Assembly: GCA_021159885.1 (NCBI GenBank)
Contig: JAGHDO010000074.1
Coordinates: forward strand, 1-42,158
Direction: 5' to 3'
Source: Synergistota bacterium
GTDB taxonomy: Bacteria; Synergistota; GBS-1
DNA: 42,158 nucleotides
Below, one piece after another: positions 34,319-42,158 of this stretch (the stretch's first letter is position 1; the number at the start of each line of letters is the position of its first letter). Below the pieces are notes generated by a model. That model did not search any database. It had not been told where the DNA came from and saw only the letters and a program-made list of their open reading frames with translations. A program made the position numbers and the translations under genes.

Positions 34319-35643
34319 AAATCATAAGAGGGATCGAGGAAGCACTTAAGTTCATCGAGGAAATCGCCTCCGCGAGGGAACCTACCCATGGCGAGATAGA
34401 GGAAAGAGTAAAGGAGTTAATAGAGAAGGTTAAGCTCCTTGGAGACAAGGCTATTTTAGAAGACATAGAAAAGTTTCAAGGCGCTAAGCTGAGCGAGAGG
34501 GATATCATGGTAAGCGAAAAAGATATAAATGAATCAGCCAAGCTCGTTCCAACCGAGATAAAAAAAGCTATTAAGATAGCGATAGAAAGAATTTCCAAGT
34601 TTCACGAAAGGCAAAAGCCCCAATCCTGGGTGATGGAAGAGGAAAACGGAAACATCCTGGGACAAAAGGTCGTACCGATTGAAAACGTTGGTATCTACGT
34701 TCCGGGAGGAAGAGCTCCATATCCATCATCTCTGCTGATGGCCGCCGTTCCGGCCAAGATAGCCGGCGTCAAGAGGATTATAGTTTGCACACCTCCCTCA
34801 TCTGACGGAAGCGTATCTCCTAGCATTCTCTTCTCCGCGAGAGAGCTCGGAATAAGTGAGATCTACAGAGCAGGAGGAGCCACGGCGATAGCGGCAATGG
34901 CACTTGGGACGGAAACTATCCCCAAGGTAGACAAAATAGTGGGACCCGGGAATATTTACGTAACTTCAGCGAAAAAGCTACTTATGGGAGAAGTAGGAAT
35001 AGACTCCTTAGCCGGGCCGAGCGAGATATGCGTTCTCGCAGATGAGGAAGCAAATCCCTCATGGGTGGCAGCAGACTTAATCTCTCAGGCTGAGCATGAT
35101 CCTCTATCCTCCTCAATTCTAATAACTGATTCAAACAAGCTTGCAGAAAGCGTGCACTGTATGATCTATCACTTAATAGAGGATCTTCCACGCAGGGAAA
35201 TAGTAGAAGAGGCTTTGGGAACCTATGGGGGTATAGTAATCGTCCATAACATCGAAGATGGTATAAAGGTGGTAAACGCCATAGCACCTGAGCACCTCGA
35301 AATACAGGTCAAAGACGCTTTCTCGATACTGCCCAAGATTAAAAACGCGGGAACCATCTTTCTTGGAAATTACACTTCTGAAGTTATAGGAGACTACGTA
35401 GGAGGACCTAACCATATACTTCCTACTTCTGGAACTGCAAGATTCTCCTCTACACTATGCGTCGGGGATTTCACAAAGGTTATTAACTTTCTCTCCTTAT
35501 CCGAAAGGGGTTTTGAGGAGCTATCGATGCCAGCTGTAATCCTCGCGGAAGCTGAGAAACTTCAAGGACATGCCTTATCCATAAAGATCAGGAAGGAAAG
35601 CAAAGGCGCAAAAGGGGAGGGACCACGATGGACGGGACACTGA
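34315..35643 (+). CDS. hisD: Histidinol dehydrogenase
   Basis: HisD (442 residues) carries out the last two steps, oxidising L-histidinol to L-histidine with NAD+ and a zinc ion. Visible are NVGIYVPGGRAPYPSSLLM, KVDKIVGPGNIYVTSAKKLL, IDSLAGPSEICVLAD, the zinc-binding QAEHDPLSS, the catalytic APEHLEI and the terminal GDYVGGPNHILPTSGTARF. All are standard. It starts at TTG overlapping the hisG stop (TTGA), and overlaps hisC by 16 bases. It is thus translationally coupled on both sides. Confidence 0.97.
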   Translation: MKIIRGIEEALKFIEEIASAREPTHGEIEERVKELIEKVKLLGDKAILEDIEKFQGAKLSERDIMVSEKDINESAKLVPTEIKKAIKIAIERISKFHERQKPQSWVMEEENGNILGQKVVPIENVGIYVPGGRAPYPSSLLMAAVPAKIAGVKRIIVCTPPSSDGSVSPSILFSARELGISEIYRAGGATAIAAMALGTETIPKVDKIVGPGNIYVTSAKKLLMGEVGIDSLAGPSEICVLADEEANPSWVAADLISQAEHDPLSSSILITDSNKLAESVHCMIYHLIEDLPRREIVEEALGTYGGIVIVHNIEDGIKVVNAIAPEHLEIQVKDAFSILPKIKNAGTIFLGNYTSEVIGDYVGGPNHILPTSGTARFSSTLCVGDFTKVINFLSLSERGFEELSMPAVILAEAEKLQGHALSIKIRKESKGAKGEGPRWTGH

Positions 35644-36626
35644 GGCTTAATCTAAATGAGAATCCCTTCAATCCACTGGCTTCCTTTAAAGAAGAGCTAA
35701 AAGAACGCCTCTTAAAAGTAAACATTAACAGATATCCAGATCCAGAATACTCCCGATTAAAAAGAGCACTGGCTAACAAGTTCTCAATAAGCGAGAGGAA
35801 CTTAACCATTGGAAACGGTTCCGATGAACTTATTCTCTATATATTCATCGCCTTTGGAAGAGAAGGCCTTCCAGTTGTCATACCTCACCCAACTTTTACT
35901 ATGTATGAAACATTAGCTCCTCTTTTTAAGCTCAAAGTAATAAAGATTCCCCTCGTGGAGGAAACATGGGATCTTCCTATGAAAGAGATGAAGAAAGCTA
36001 CCGCAGAAGGAGCAATTCTATTTTTAGCATATCCCAATAATCCAACCGGAAACCTATGGGAGGAGAAAAAGATAGAAAATCTCGTTGAAGCAAACCCAGG
36101 TATAACCATAATCGATGAAGCTTACTACGAGTTCTCCGGAAGAAGTTTGCTAAAGCTTCTTGAGAGGTTTAGCAACGTTATAATATTAAGAACCTTTTCA
36201 AAAGCATTCGGAATAGCAGGAGCGAGAGTAGGATATGCCATTTCGAATGAAAGCCTGATCTCAAGGCTTGAAGAAGTGAGACTTCCTTTCAACTTAAGTG
36301 CATTTTCAGAGGAAATCGCCCTTTTTCTCCTTGAGAAAGAAGAATGGGTTAAATCATGCATAGAGCACATCATTCAGGCAAGAGAGTGGCTTTATAACAA
36401 ACTTCTCAATTCATCTCTATTGAAGGTATACCCATCGCAGGCAAACTTTTTACTATGTAAAATCCTCAGAAGCGATTTAAATATCGTTGAGCTTCTTGAG
36501 AAAAGAAACATAAAGATAAGAAAGCCAGATATAAGTGGAAACTATATCAGAATAAGCATAGGGAAAGGAGAGGAGGTTGAAAGGCTCTGGCTTTCATTGA
36601 AAGAGCTACAGGAGAAACTCACATAA
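35628..36626 (+). CDS. hisC: Histidinol-phosphate aminotransferase
   Basis: A 332-residue fold-type I PLP aminotransferase that converts imidazole acetol phosphate to histidinol phosphate with glutamate. Features are LRLNLNENPFNPL at the start, TIGNGSDELI, AYPNNPTGNLW, DEAYYEF and the Schiff-base lysine in TFSKAFGIAGARVGY. The size is at the small end of the family, close to HisC from Thermotoga, and the long N-terminal arm of larger HisC proteins is absent. The ATG has GGGGAGGG upstream within hisD. The end overlaps the presumed hisB start by 40 bases. Confidence 0.95.
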   Translation: MDGTLRLNLNENPFNPLASFKEELKERLLKVNINRYPDPEYSRLKRALANKFSISERNLTIGNGSDELILYIFIAFGREGLPVVIPHPTFTMYETLAPLFKLKVIKIPLVEETWDLPMKEMKKATAEGAILFLAYPNNPTGNLWEEKKIENLVEANPGITIIDEAYYEFSGRSLLKLLERFSNVIILRTFSKAFGIAGARVGYAISNESLISRLEEVRLPFNLSAFSEEIALFLLEKEEWVKSCIEHIIQAREWLYNKLLNSSLLKVYPSQANFLLCKILRSDLNIVELLEKRNIKIRKPDISGNYIRISIGKGEEVERLWLSLKELQEKLT

Positions 36627-37162
36627 GGGTAAACCTTAACATTAACGGAAGCGGACATGCGAAGATTAAAACGCCTATAGGGTTTCTTAACCACCTTCTA
36701 ACCTCCCTATCCTTCCACGCTAAGTTCGACCTCGATATAGAAGCACAAGGGGATACAGAAGTTGACAACCACCACACGGTAGAGGACATAGGAATAGCGC
36801 TTGGAAAAGCTTTTCACGAAGAGCTTGGAGACAGGACCCAAATAAGGCGCTTTGGCTTTTTCCTAATGGTCATGGATGACGCTCTTGTAGAAGTAGCTCT
36901 TGACTTAGCGGAAAGAGCCTTTCTTCACTTTGAAGTTAACTTCGAAAGGGATAAGATCGGAGAGCTTGAAACTGAACTTATAGAGGAATTCTGGCGAGCT
37001 TTCGTCTCTAACTCATTTATAACGCTACATATCTCAAAGCGTAGAGGGAAAAACGCACATCATATAGCGGAGGCGATCTTCAAGGGAGTCGGAAGGGCGC
37101 TGAGAATGGCTCTCGAGAGAGATGAAGGGATTCCCTCAACGAAAGGAGCGATGAAGGTTTGA
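36587..37162 (+). CDS. hisB: Imidazoleglycerol-phosphate dehydratase, apparent CTG start
   Basis: A monofunctional HisB of about 191 residues, which dehydrates imidazole glycerol phosphate. The protein reads AFIERATGETHIRVNL at the start, then GFLNHLL, the metal motif NHHTVEDIGIALG, FLMVMDDALVEVALDL, the second metal motif NAHHIAEAIFKGVGRAL, and PSTKGAM. The first ATG in frame (36866) would drop half the enzyme, including HHTVED. Between the in-frame stop at 36578 and the homology there is no ATG, GTG or TTG; CTG 36587, ten bases after GGAGAGGAGG, is the best start. An N replaces the usual D of FxDHM. It overlaps hisH by four bases (TTGA). Confidence 0.93.
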   Translation: MAFIERATGETHIRVNLNINGSGHAKIKTPIGFLNHLLTSLSFHAKFDLDIEAQGDTEVDNHHTVEDIGIALGKAFHEELGDRTQIRRFGFFLMVMDDALVEVALDLAERAFLHFEVNFERDKIGELETELIEEFWRAFVSNSFITLHISKRRGKNAHHIAEAIFKGVGRALRMALERDEGIPSTKGAMKV

Positions 37163-37770
37163 TAGGAGTGATAGACTACGGAGCTGGAAATTTAAGAAGT
37201 CTTGCAAATGCGCTAAAGTTTCTCGAGAAGAAATTCAGGATACTTAACGTACCGGAAACGAAAGGCATATCCGTTTTGATTTTGCCCGGGGTAGGGGCGT
37301 TCGGAAGCGCGATGGAAAAGCTAAAGAAGGGAGGTTGGGTTGATCTCATCAAAGAATGGGCTGGAAACAAACCGTTATTGGGGATATGCTTAGGAATGCA
37401 GTTATTTTTTGATGAAAGCGAGGAAGAGGGAACGCACGCCGGCTTGGGAATTCTAAAGGGAAATGTTAGGAAACTTCCGGTGAAAGGATTATCGCTCCCT
37501 CATATGGGATGGAACGAGGTATCGTTAAAGCGCGAGAGCCCACTGCTTGAGGGTTTTCCCTTTCCCAAATACTTCTATTTCGCGCACTCATATTGCGTTC
37601 TTCCCGAGGAAAGCGAGGTAATAATAGGAGAAACCGAATACGGCGTGATATTCCCTTCTATAGTCGGAAGGGAAAACCTCTTGGGATTTCAATTTCATCC
37701 TGAAAAATCAGGAAACTGGGGATTAAGACTTATTGAAATCGCCTTAAAGAGGCTTGAGGAAAGATGCTGA
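37159..37770 (+). CDS. hisH: Imidazole glycerol phosphate synthase, glutaminase subunit
   Basis: HisH (203 residues) is a class I glutamine amidotransferase that supplies ammonia to HisF. The triad is visible: the nucleophile in GICLGMQLFF, and His/Glu in FQFHPEKSG. The IGVIDYGAGNLRSLANAL start and VLPGVGAFGSAM are typical. The TTG start overlaps the hisB stop. Its own stop overlaps the hisA start by seven bases. Confidence 0.97.
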   Translation: MIGVIDYGAGNLRSLANALKFLEKKFRILNVPETKGISVLILPGVGAFGSAMEKLKKGGWVDLIKEWAGNKPLLGICLGMQLFFDESEEEGTHAGLGILKGNVRKLPVKGLSLPHMGWNEVSLKRESPLLEGFPFPKYFYFAHSYCVLPEESEVIIGETEYGVIFPSIVGRENLLGFQFHPEKSGNWGLRLIEIALKRLEERC

Positions 37771-38465
37771 TAATACCGGCGATAGATCTAAAGGAAGGCT
37801 CATGTGTCAGGCTATATAAGGGGCTCTTTAACAGAGAGCTTTTTAAAAGAGATCCTATCGAAGTAGCAGAACGCTTTAAAGAAGCGGGAGCGAAAAGACT
37901 CCACATCGTAGATCTGGATGGAGCTAAGATCGGCCACCCTGTGAACCTTGAATTAGCTCTTAAAATCAAGAAAATCACAGAGTTAGAGATAGAATTCGGA
38001 GGAGGAATAAGAGATATACCTACCCTGAAAGAAATGCTCAAAACAGATATAGATTACATTATAATAGGTACCTTAGCGCTGTCTAATGAGATAGAGAAAC
38101 TGGTAGAGGAAAGAGAAGGAATAATAGTATCTATAGATATAGACCAGAACGGCTTTGTTAAAAGCCACGGATGGGAAAAAAGAAGCAACTTCAAGGGATG
38201 GGAGCTAATGAAGAGGCTCCAGGAAATAGGATTCAATGATTTCATAATCACTCTAACCCACAGAGATGGAACGCTCGAGGGAATTGAAGAAAACCTCCTG
38301 AAAGAATTCAGTAGAGGTCCGAAAACGAGGATCATATTCGCAGGAGGCGTATCTACCCCGAGAGATATAGAAATTTTAAAAAAATCAGGCGCTTACGGGG
38401 TAATCATAGGAAGAGCGTTTTATGAGAGGAAATTACCCCTTGAGGTGATTAGAGATGCTTGCTAA
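37764..38465 (+). CDS. hisA: Phosphoribosylformimino-5-aminoimidazole carboxamide ribotide isomerase
   Basis: HisA (233 residues) is a (beta-alpha)8 barrel that opens the ribose of ProFAR. The general acid/base aspartates are in [14 protein letters not shown] and THRDGTLEG, and the phosphate-binding GGGIRDI and [12 protein letters not shown] match the family. It overlaps hisH and hisF (11 bases). Relative to many HisA proteins it is slightly short but complete. Confidence 0.96.
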   Translation: MLIIPAIDLKEGSCVRLYKGLFNRELFKRDPIEVAERFKEAGAKRLHIVDLDGAKIGHPVNLELALKIKKITELEIEFGGGIRDIPTLKEMLKTDIDYIIIGTLALSNEIEKLVEEREGIIVSIDIDQNGFVKSHGWEKRSNFKGWELMKRLQEIGFNDFIITLTHRDGTLEGIEENLLKEFSRGPKTRIIFAGGVSTPRDIEILKKSGAYGVIIGRAFYERKLPLEVIRDAC

Positions 38466-39219
38466 AAGAATAATTCCCTGCCTCGATGTTAAAGGCGGAA
38501 GAGTGGTAAAAGGCATAAACTTCATTAACCTAAGGGACGCAGGAGACCCGGTAGAGTTAGCCAAGGTTTATAACGATGAAGGAGCAGATGAGCTGGTCTT
38601 TCTGGACATAACTGCCTCAATTGAAGGCAGAGAAACGATGCTCAGGGTTATAGAAAGAGTTTCCGAAAAACTTTTTATACCACTAACCGTTGGCGGAGGA
38701 ATAAGATGCATAGAAGATGTTAGAAATGCCCTTCTCGCAGGAGCAGACAAAGTTTCTATAAATACCGCTGCAGTTTTGAACCCGGGTATAATAACTGAAT
38801 CCGCCGTTCTATTCGGAAGACAGTGTACGGTGGTAGCTATAGATGCCAAAAAGACCGGCAAAACCGAAAGCGGATGGGAAGTCTTCATAAAAAGTGGAAC
38901 ACAGCCAACCGGAATAGATGCAGTAGAATGGGCTAAAAAAGTGGAAAGCCTGGGAGCCGGAGAGATACTTCTAACGAGCATGGATAGAGATGGAACTGAG
39001 GACGGCTACGACTTATCATTAACGCGCGCTATATCCGAAAGCGTTTCTATACCCGTGATAGCCTCTGGCGGAGCGGGGAAAAAGGAAGATTTCGTAAGGG
39101 TATTTTCAGATGGAAAGGCTGACGCCGCACTCGCCGCCACCCTGTTCCACTATGGGAAAATAAGAATTAAAAAACTCAAGTTATTCTTAAGGGAAAGCGG
39201 AATCAACGTTCGCCTTTAA
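38455..39219 (+). CDS. hisF: Imidazole glycerol phosphate synthase, cyclase subunit
   Basis: HisF (254 residues) forms the synthase with HisH and makes IGP and AICAR. The barrel motifs are intact: [16 protein letters not shown] (catalytic Asp11), [30 protein letters not shown] (second catalytic Asp) and [11 protein letters not shown]. It is the last gene of the main his operon. Its 3' end overlaps the convergent ROK kinase gene by 17 bases; no terminator hairpin is evident, so transcripts of the two may collide. Confidence 0.97.
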   Translation: MLAKRIIPCLDVKGGRVVKGINFINLRDAGDPVELAKVYNDEGADELVFLDITASIEGRETMLRVIERVSEKLFIPLTVGGGIRCIEDVRNALLAGADKVSINTAAVLNPGIITESAVLFGRQCTVVAIDAKKTGKTESGWEVFIKSGTQPTGIDAVEWAKKVESLGAGEILLTSMDRDGTEDGYDLSLTRAISESVSIPVIASGGAGKKEDFVRVFSDGKADAALAATLFHYGKIRIKKLKLFLRESGINVRL

Positions 39220-40108
39220 GAGCCATTAAGGCTATTCCCAGAACTCCCGCCTCCTCATGAAGAGATGAAAATTTAATCTTAAAAGATCCTCTGAAGCTTG
39301 GCATGACTTTAGAATTAACTCTATCCTGAAGATCACAGAGAATTTCCCTCCACCCTTTAGACAGTCCTCCTCCGAAAACTATGAGCTTCGGGTTAAAGAT
39401 ATGAACAAAGCTTATAAGAGCACGCTCAAGATACTTCACGGCTTTTTCTACAACCTTTAGTGCTCCTAAATCCCCCTTACGATAAAGACGCAAAATCTCA
39501 ATGGGAGTTCTCTGCTTCTCACTTAACCCCTCATCCTCAGCAAGCTTAGCTATACCGCTTGCCGAAGCGTAAGTTTCTAAACATCCTATATTTCCACATC
39601 CACAGACGGGACCCCTCTCACCAACGAGAATGTGTCCGAGTTCCGCTCCTATCCCCATGCTACCTCGCACAAATCTACCTCCTGAGAAGACCGCTCCACC
39701 AACACCCGTACCAAGAGTTAAAAGTATAAAATCATCCACCCCCTGAGCACACCCCACCTCTTTCTCCCCAAATGCAAAAGCGTTAGCATCGTTATCCACT
39801 GTTATTCTCATCCCAAGCTTTTCCCCAAGAACCTTTTTAAGTTCGACCATCTTCCAGGAAGGAAAGTTTGGAGAAAATATAACGGTGCCGTCAGCGGTAA
39901 CGCTACCTGGCGAGGCTACTCCTATGCAATCGATAGGATGAGCCTTCTTCATCTCCCTAACCTGAAAAACTATAGCGCCGATAACATCACCAAATTCTCT
40001 TCCTTCAGGAGTTCTAACTTTCCTGAAATCCCTCAATTTCCCATTCTCGCAAACCACCCCGAACTTTATAAAGCTTCCACCAAGATCAACCCCTATGGCA
40101 CATTTCAT
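39203..40108 (-). CDS. ROK family sugar kinase (glucokinase-like)
   Basis: A 301-residue ROK kinase. The ATP site [15 protein letters not shown], the catalytic [16 protein letters not shown] (Asp in DNDAN), [10 protein letters not shown], and the ROK zinc motif [27 protein letters not shown] are all present. Glucose is the likely substrate, but N-acetyl sugars or fructose are possible; no sugar genes are near. GGAGGTG precedes the ATG. The gene lies antisense between hisF and hisIE, splitting the histidine genes into two transcripts. Confidence 0.92.
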   Translation of the reverse strand: MKCAIGVDLGGSFIKFGVVCENGKLRDFRKVRTPEGREFGDVIGAIVFQVREMKKAHPIDCIGVASPGSVTADGTVIFSPNFPSWKMVELKKVLGEKLGMRITVDNDANAFAFGEKEVGCAQGVDDFILLTLGTGVGGAVFSGGRFVRGSMGIGAELGHILVGERGPVCGCGNIGCLETYASASGIAKLAEDEGLSEKQRTPIEILRLYRKGDLGALKVVEKAVKYLERALISFVHIFNPKLIVFGGGLSKGWREILCDLQDRVNSKVMPSFRGSFKIKFSSLHEEAGVLGIALMALKGER

Positions 40109-40127
40109 AATTTTTCACCTCCATTTA

Positions 40128-40156
40128 TTTAAAACAGGGTAAAGAGGTGATATAAT
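40128..40156 (+). promoter_or_regulatory. Promoter of the hisIE-yerC-HAD operon
   Basis: TTTAAA (40128-40133), 17 bases, then a perfect TATAAT (40151-40156) preceded by TGA, giving an extended -10 (TGnTATAAT). The start codon is 22 bases downstream, with AAAAGGAGG in between, so the leader is short. Confidence 0.7.
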
Positions 40157-40177
40157 AGAGCAAAAAAGGAGGAAGAG

Positions 40178-40846
40178 ATGTCAATGAACTTAAGCTTCAA
40201 TGAACATGGATTGATACCAGTTATCACCCAAGATTATAAAACAAAAGAGGTGCTCATGCTCGCCTACATGAATGAAGAAGCGCTGAAGAAGACGCTCGAA
40301 ACTGGGTATGCTCATTACTGGAGCAGGTCAAGAAAAAGGATTTGGAGAAAGGGAGAAACCTCGGGGAATACCCAAAAAGTCGTAAGAATTAGATATGACT
40401 GCGACGCTGATGCTCTGCTCTTAGAAGTGGAGCAAAAAGGAGTAGCATGCCATACTGGAAACTACTCATGCTTTTATAGGGTGATGTACGAGTCCGATGA
40501 CGCTTCAGCCTCCGTATCCGCATTTATACTTGAGGAAATATACAAAGTCATAAAGGAACGGATTGAAGAGCTACCTGAAGGATCATACACTGCTTCTTTG
40601 ATCAAAAAGGGAGAAGATGCAATTATTCGCAAGATTGGAGAAGAAGCTGTTGAAGTAATTCTGGCATTTAAGAATAAAAATAATAACGAGCTTATTGCAG
40701 AAAGTGCAGATTTATTGTATCATTTACTTGTAATTTTAGCTTATGAGGGGGTGAGGTTAAGTGAGGTCTGGAAGGAACTCAAAAAGAGGAGGAAGACCAC
40801 GCAAGAAAAGGAGCTTAAAGGGAAACTGGGAAAAGTGGAGAAATGA
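40178..40846 (+). CDS. hisIE: Bifunctional phosphoribosyl-AMP cyclohydrolase / phosphoribosyl-ATP pyrophosphatase
   Basis: A 222-residue fusion carrying out steps two and three of histidine synthesis. Residues about 1-115 are HisI, with [43 protein letters not shown] and the zinc cysteines in [13 protein letters not shown]. Residues about 120-205 are HisE (MazG-like): [33 protein letters not shown]. The end is basic ([21 protein letters not shown]) and is coded by DNA that also encodes the start of the next gene in another frame, an overlap of 86 bases. A second ATG two codons in could also be the start. Confidence 0.97.
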   Translation: MSMNLSFNEHGLIPVITQDYKTKEVLMLAYMNEEALKKTLETGYAHYWSRSRKRIWRKGETSGNTQKVVRIRYDCDADALLLEVEQKGVACHTGNYSCFYRVMYESDDASASVSAFILEEIYKVIKERIEELPEGSYTASLIKKGEDAIIRKIGEEAVEVILAFKNKNNNELIAESADLLYHLLVILAYEGVRLSEVWKELKKRRKTTQEKELKGKLGKVEK

Positions 40847-41147
40847 GTTTACCGATCAGCTATGTGAGGCTCTTTTGTGTCTTGAAACGATAGAGGAATG
40901 CTATGCTTTTTTGGAGGACATAGCTACCATAGCGGAAATCAAAGCTCTTGCGCAGAGACTTGAAGTAGCTAAGTTACTCGCCGAGGGGTATACCTATGCA
41001 AAGGTAGCTGAGGAAACAGGTGCAAGTTCTGCAACTATAAGCAGAGTAAAAAGAGCCTTGGAATACGGAGCAGGAGGATACGCTTTGGTAATTGAAAGAC
41101 TCAAGAAGAAAGATAAAGAAGGTGATAAAGAAGAAGAGGTTTCCTAA
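40761..41147 (+). CDS. YerC/YecD family TrpR-type regulator with AT-hook-like N-terminus
   Basis: A 128-residue DNA-binding protein. Residues about 29-112 match the YerC/YecD branch of the TrpR superfamily: [43 protein letters not shown], and the helix-turn-helix [25 protein letters not shown]. Residues 1-25 are an extra basic segment, RGGRPRKKR, matching the GRPRK core of AT-hook minor-groove binders. The only start in frame before the family domain is GTG 40761, with GGGGGTGAGG upstream, so the extension is forced. As I recall, comparative genomics has predicted YerC relatives to be histidine repressors (HisR) in some Bacillota. Coupling to hisIE supports a his regulator here (inference). 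Confidence 0.85.
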   Translation: MRSGRNSKRGGRPRKKRSLKGNWEKWRNEFTDQLCEALLCLETIEECYAFLEDIATIAEIKALAQRLEVAKLLAEGYTYAKVAEETGASSATISRVKRALEYGAGGYALVIERLKKKDKEGDKEEEVS

Positions 41148-41991
41148 AGCCATTATATTTGATATCGATGGGACGCTGCTTGACGTAAGACCTTCCTTTT
41201 ACTCAACGATAATCAAGGCCTCCGAAACGTGGTGGAAGCTTATTGAAAAAAAAGTCCCTCCATTTGAGCCAGATTTAAGTCTAATAGAGGAATTCAAGAG
41301 ATTTCCTGGGTTTAATGACGACTGGGAAGTTGCTATTTCTATTATCCTCATTCAGAAATGGCTTTTGCGTGAGAGTTCCTCTTTTCGAATTCGCTCTCCA
41401 CATAAGATGCTTCAGTTTCTTAATCCGCATGGCTTGGGAAACCTGGAGGAAAAAATAGGAAAACTTATCCCAGAGGATAAAAAGAAAGAAATAAAAAAGT
41501 TATGTATGGAGATCTATGCTGGAAAGGAATGCGAATCAATATATGGCTTTAAACCATCTCTATGGAAGGAAGAAGGGCTATGGAAAAAGGAGAAACCACT
41601 TATTGATCTATCTAATATAAAAAAGCGCTTTAAAATAGCCATATATACCGGGAGAAATTTAAAAGAAACCTCATTGGCGCTTAACATTCTTAAGTTAAAC
41701 TTAAGCAGAGAGCATATAATAACCTCAGATGATTTTAGAAAACCGGATCCTCGGGGTTTATTCAAGTTAGTCTATAAACTCAAGATAGACCACGCTACCT
41801 TTGTGGGAGATTCTGAAGACGATAGAATAAGCGTATTAAACTACAGAAGTCTTTTTCGCTATCCTTTGATTGATTTCGTTAACATTAAAGACATTATCGA
41901 GACAAGGCTCTCCTCACCGCAGAGAGAATTACCTCCCTCGGAACCGCTCCCCGGAACTCGGCTGATTTCCTTCCTTGCTGATCAAAGATGA
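41122..41991 (+). CDS. HAD superfamily phosphatase; candidate histidinol-phosphatase
   Basis: A HAD hydrolase of about 289 residues. Motif I is FDIDGTLLDV, motif II IYTGRN, and motifs III/IV are RKPDPRG and FVGDSEDD; a helical cap lies between motifs I and II. It resembles an uncharacterised HAD-IA group that, as I recall, occurs fused to or near HisB in some organisms. The pathway genes here include no HisN, HisJ-type PHP or HisB-fused phosphatase, and this gene follows hisIE-yerC, so dephosphorylation of histidinol phosphate is a reasonable hypothesis. GTG 41122 is used; a TTG at 41092 would overlap yerC more. The last 32 codons are antisense to a thioredoxin-like reading frame, so the true C-terminus is uncertain. 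Confidence 0.75.
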   Translation: MIKKKRFPKAIIFDIDGTLLDVRPSFYSTIIKASETWWKLIEKKVPPFEPDLSLIEEFKRFPGFNDDWEVAISIILIQKWLLRESSSFRIRSPHKMLQFLNPHGLGNLEEKIGKLIPEDKKKEIKKLCMEIYAGKECESIYGFKPSLWKEEGLWKKEKPLIDLSNIKKRFKIAIYTGRNLKETSLALNILKLNLSREHIITSDDFRKPDPRGLFKLVYKLKIDHATFVGDSEDDRISVLNYRSLFRYPLIDFVNIKDIIETRLSSPQRELPPSEPLPGTRLISFLADQR

Positions 41992-42037
41992 TAGTATACG
42001 GAACTGCAAGCACCCCATAGGTATTAAAGTCGCAGGT
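41894..42037 (-). pseudogene. C-terminal fragment of a TlpA-like thioredoxin
   Basis: Minus-strand translation gives FNTYGVLAVPYTIIFDQQG and then FRGAVPREVILSAVRRAL before a stop at 41894. This is the cis-Pro strand (YGVxxVPxTxxID) and last helix of a TlpA/ResA-type thioredoxin. The N-terminal half with the CxxC site is missing: the frame closes at a TAG (42040-42038) and the sequence beyond is ccdA on the other strand. It overlaps the HAD gene by 98 bases, tail to tail. It is either a gene broken by an inversion or a chimeric join. Confidence 0.7.
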
Positions 42038-42158
42038 CTATCCACCGAGGATATAGAGGGAAAGAGCTCTACCCCAACGGTAATGCTTGAGATACTCGCA
42101 TTTATAGCGGGCCTATCCTCTATATTTATAGCCTTAGGTTATAGCGCCGGTGCTCTCG
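42023..42158 (+). pseudogene. ccdA-like cytochrome c biogenesis protein, fragment missing its start and cut by window edge
   Basis: Plus-strand translation VAGLSTEDIEGKSS then MLEILAFIAGLSSIFIALGYSAGAL matches the end of the first helix region and second helix of CcdA (consensus SG-LS.E-L, LLFVLGFS.VFVALGA.A..LG). The normal first helix with its PC(V/I)LP(L/M)IP motif is absent; in its place lies antisense thioredoxin sequence. An open frame continues upstream to TTG 41975, but that part has no CcdA similarity. The gene continues beyond the window. Confidence 0.65.

Noticed and set aside
36866-37162. A separate 98-residue gene at the 3' half of hisB
   Set aside because: The frame continues upstream with intact HisB motifs including HHTVED; it is one full-length hisB with a non-canonical start.
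41975-42022. A genuine ccdA start at TTG 41975
   Set aside because: The 16 codons before the CcdA similarity have no membrane helix or PC(V/I)LP motif and are antisense to thioredoxin sequence.

Overview
The window is a dense, essentially chromosomal stretch of a bacterial genome, by eye roughly 40-45% GC. Genes overlap or nearly touch almost everywhere, and no gene-free stretch exceeds 300 bases. No transposase, integrase, phage gene or CRISPR array is visible. The organism cannot be named from the sequence. Several traits suggest an anaerobic, possibly thermophilic member of Synergistota or a neighbouring deep lineage: a TAXI receptor with a DUF1850 partner, a veg-ispE pair, and a very long SBBP-repeat protein ending in a glycine/cysteine motif, one membrane helix and basic residues, like Synerg-CTERM sorting tails. 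GTG and TTG starts are common, and several genes have only CTG, or no canonical start at all, at the right place.

Layout. 1-5086 (minus): an operon running HD phosphohydrolase, MBL hydrolase, TAXI receptor, DUF1850, veg, ispE, secreted PLD nuclease-like protein, DUF501 protein and the start of rplU. A sharp divergent promoter region follows. 5223-8892 (plus): transsulfuration-type PLP enzyme, EamA transporter, threonine ammonia-lyase and RidA, which together look like a 2-oxobutyrate-forming and imine-clearing module. 8906-11014 (minus): glnA and a degenerate ZnuA-like protein. 11110-15770 (plus): class A penicillin-binding protein, Mrp/ApbC ATPase and PolX. 15750-23033 (minus): rlmB, yhaM-like nuclease, uvrA, a YqhA-family membrane protein, uvrB and a Cys-rich DUF6485 protein. 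23134-27595 (minus): FlK-like thioesterase, ftsH, hpt, tilS and two CAU tRNAs (elongator Met and initiator fMet) behind one strong promoter. 27712-28994: a half-size EamA protein convergent with a ferritin-VIT1 fusion. 29138-32503: the SBBP protein with 14 repeats.

32560-41991 is a nearly complete histidine pathway. hisZ-hisG-hisD-hisC-hisB-hisH-hisA-hisF form one overlapping operon. A ROK kinase then lies antisense, and a second transcript carries hisIE, a YerC/TrpR-type regulator with an AT-hook-like N-terminus and a HAD phosphatase. No recognised histinol-phosphate phosphatase (histidinol-phosphatase) is present, and the HAD enzyme is the natural candidate for it.

The last 270 bases hold a broken join: the C-terminal part of a TlpA-like thioredoxin on the minus strand runs directly into a ccdA fragment on the plus strand. 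This is either a small inversion or an amplification or assembly chimera.

Most of the window is conventional housekeeping. The observations most worth a second look are the apparent CTG starts (hisB above all), the AT-hook YerC beside a candidate HisN, the inverted ccdA/tlpA junction, the tRNA(CAU)-tilS transcript without a ribosome site for tilS, and several family members that lack key residues (FlK-like, ZnuA-like). I did not find convincing evidence of an entirely new system.
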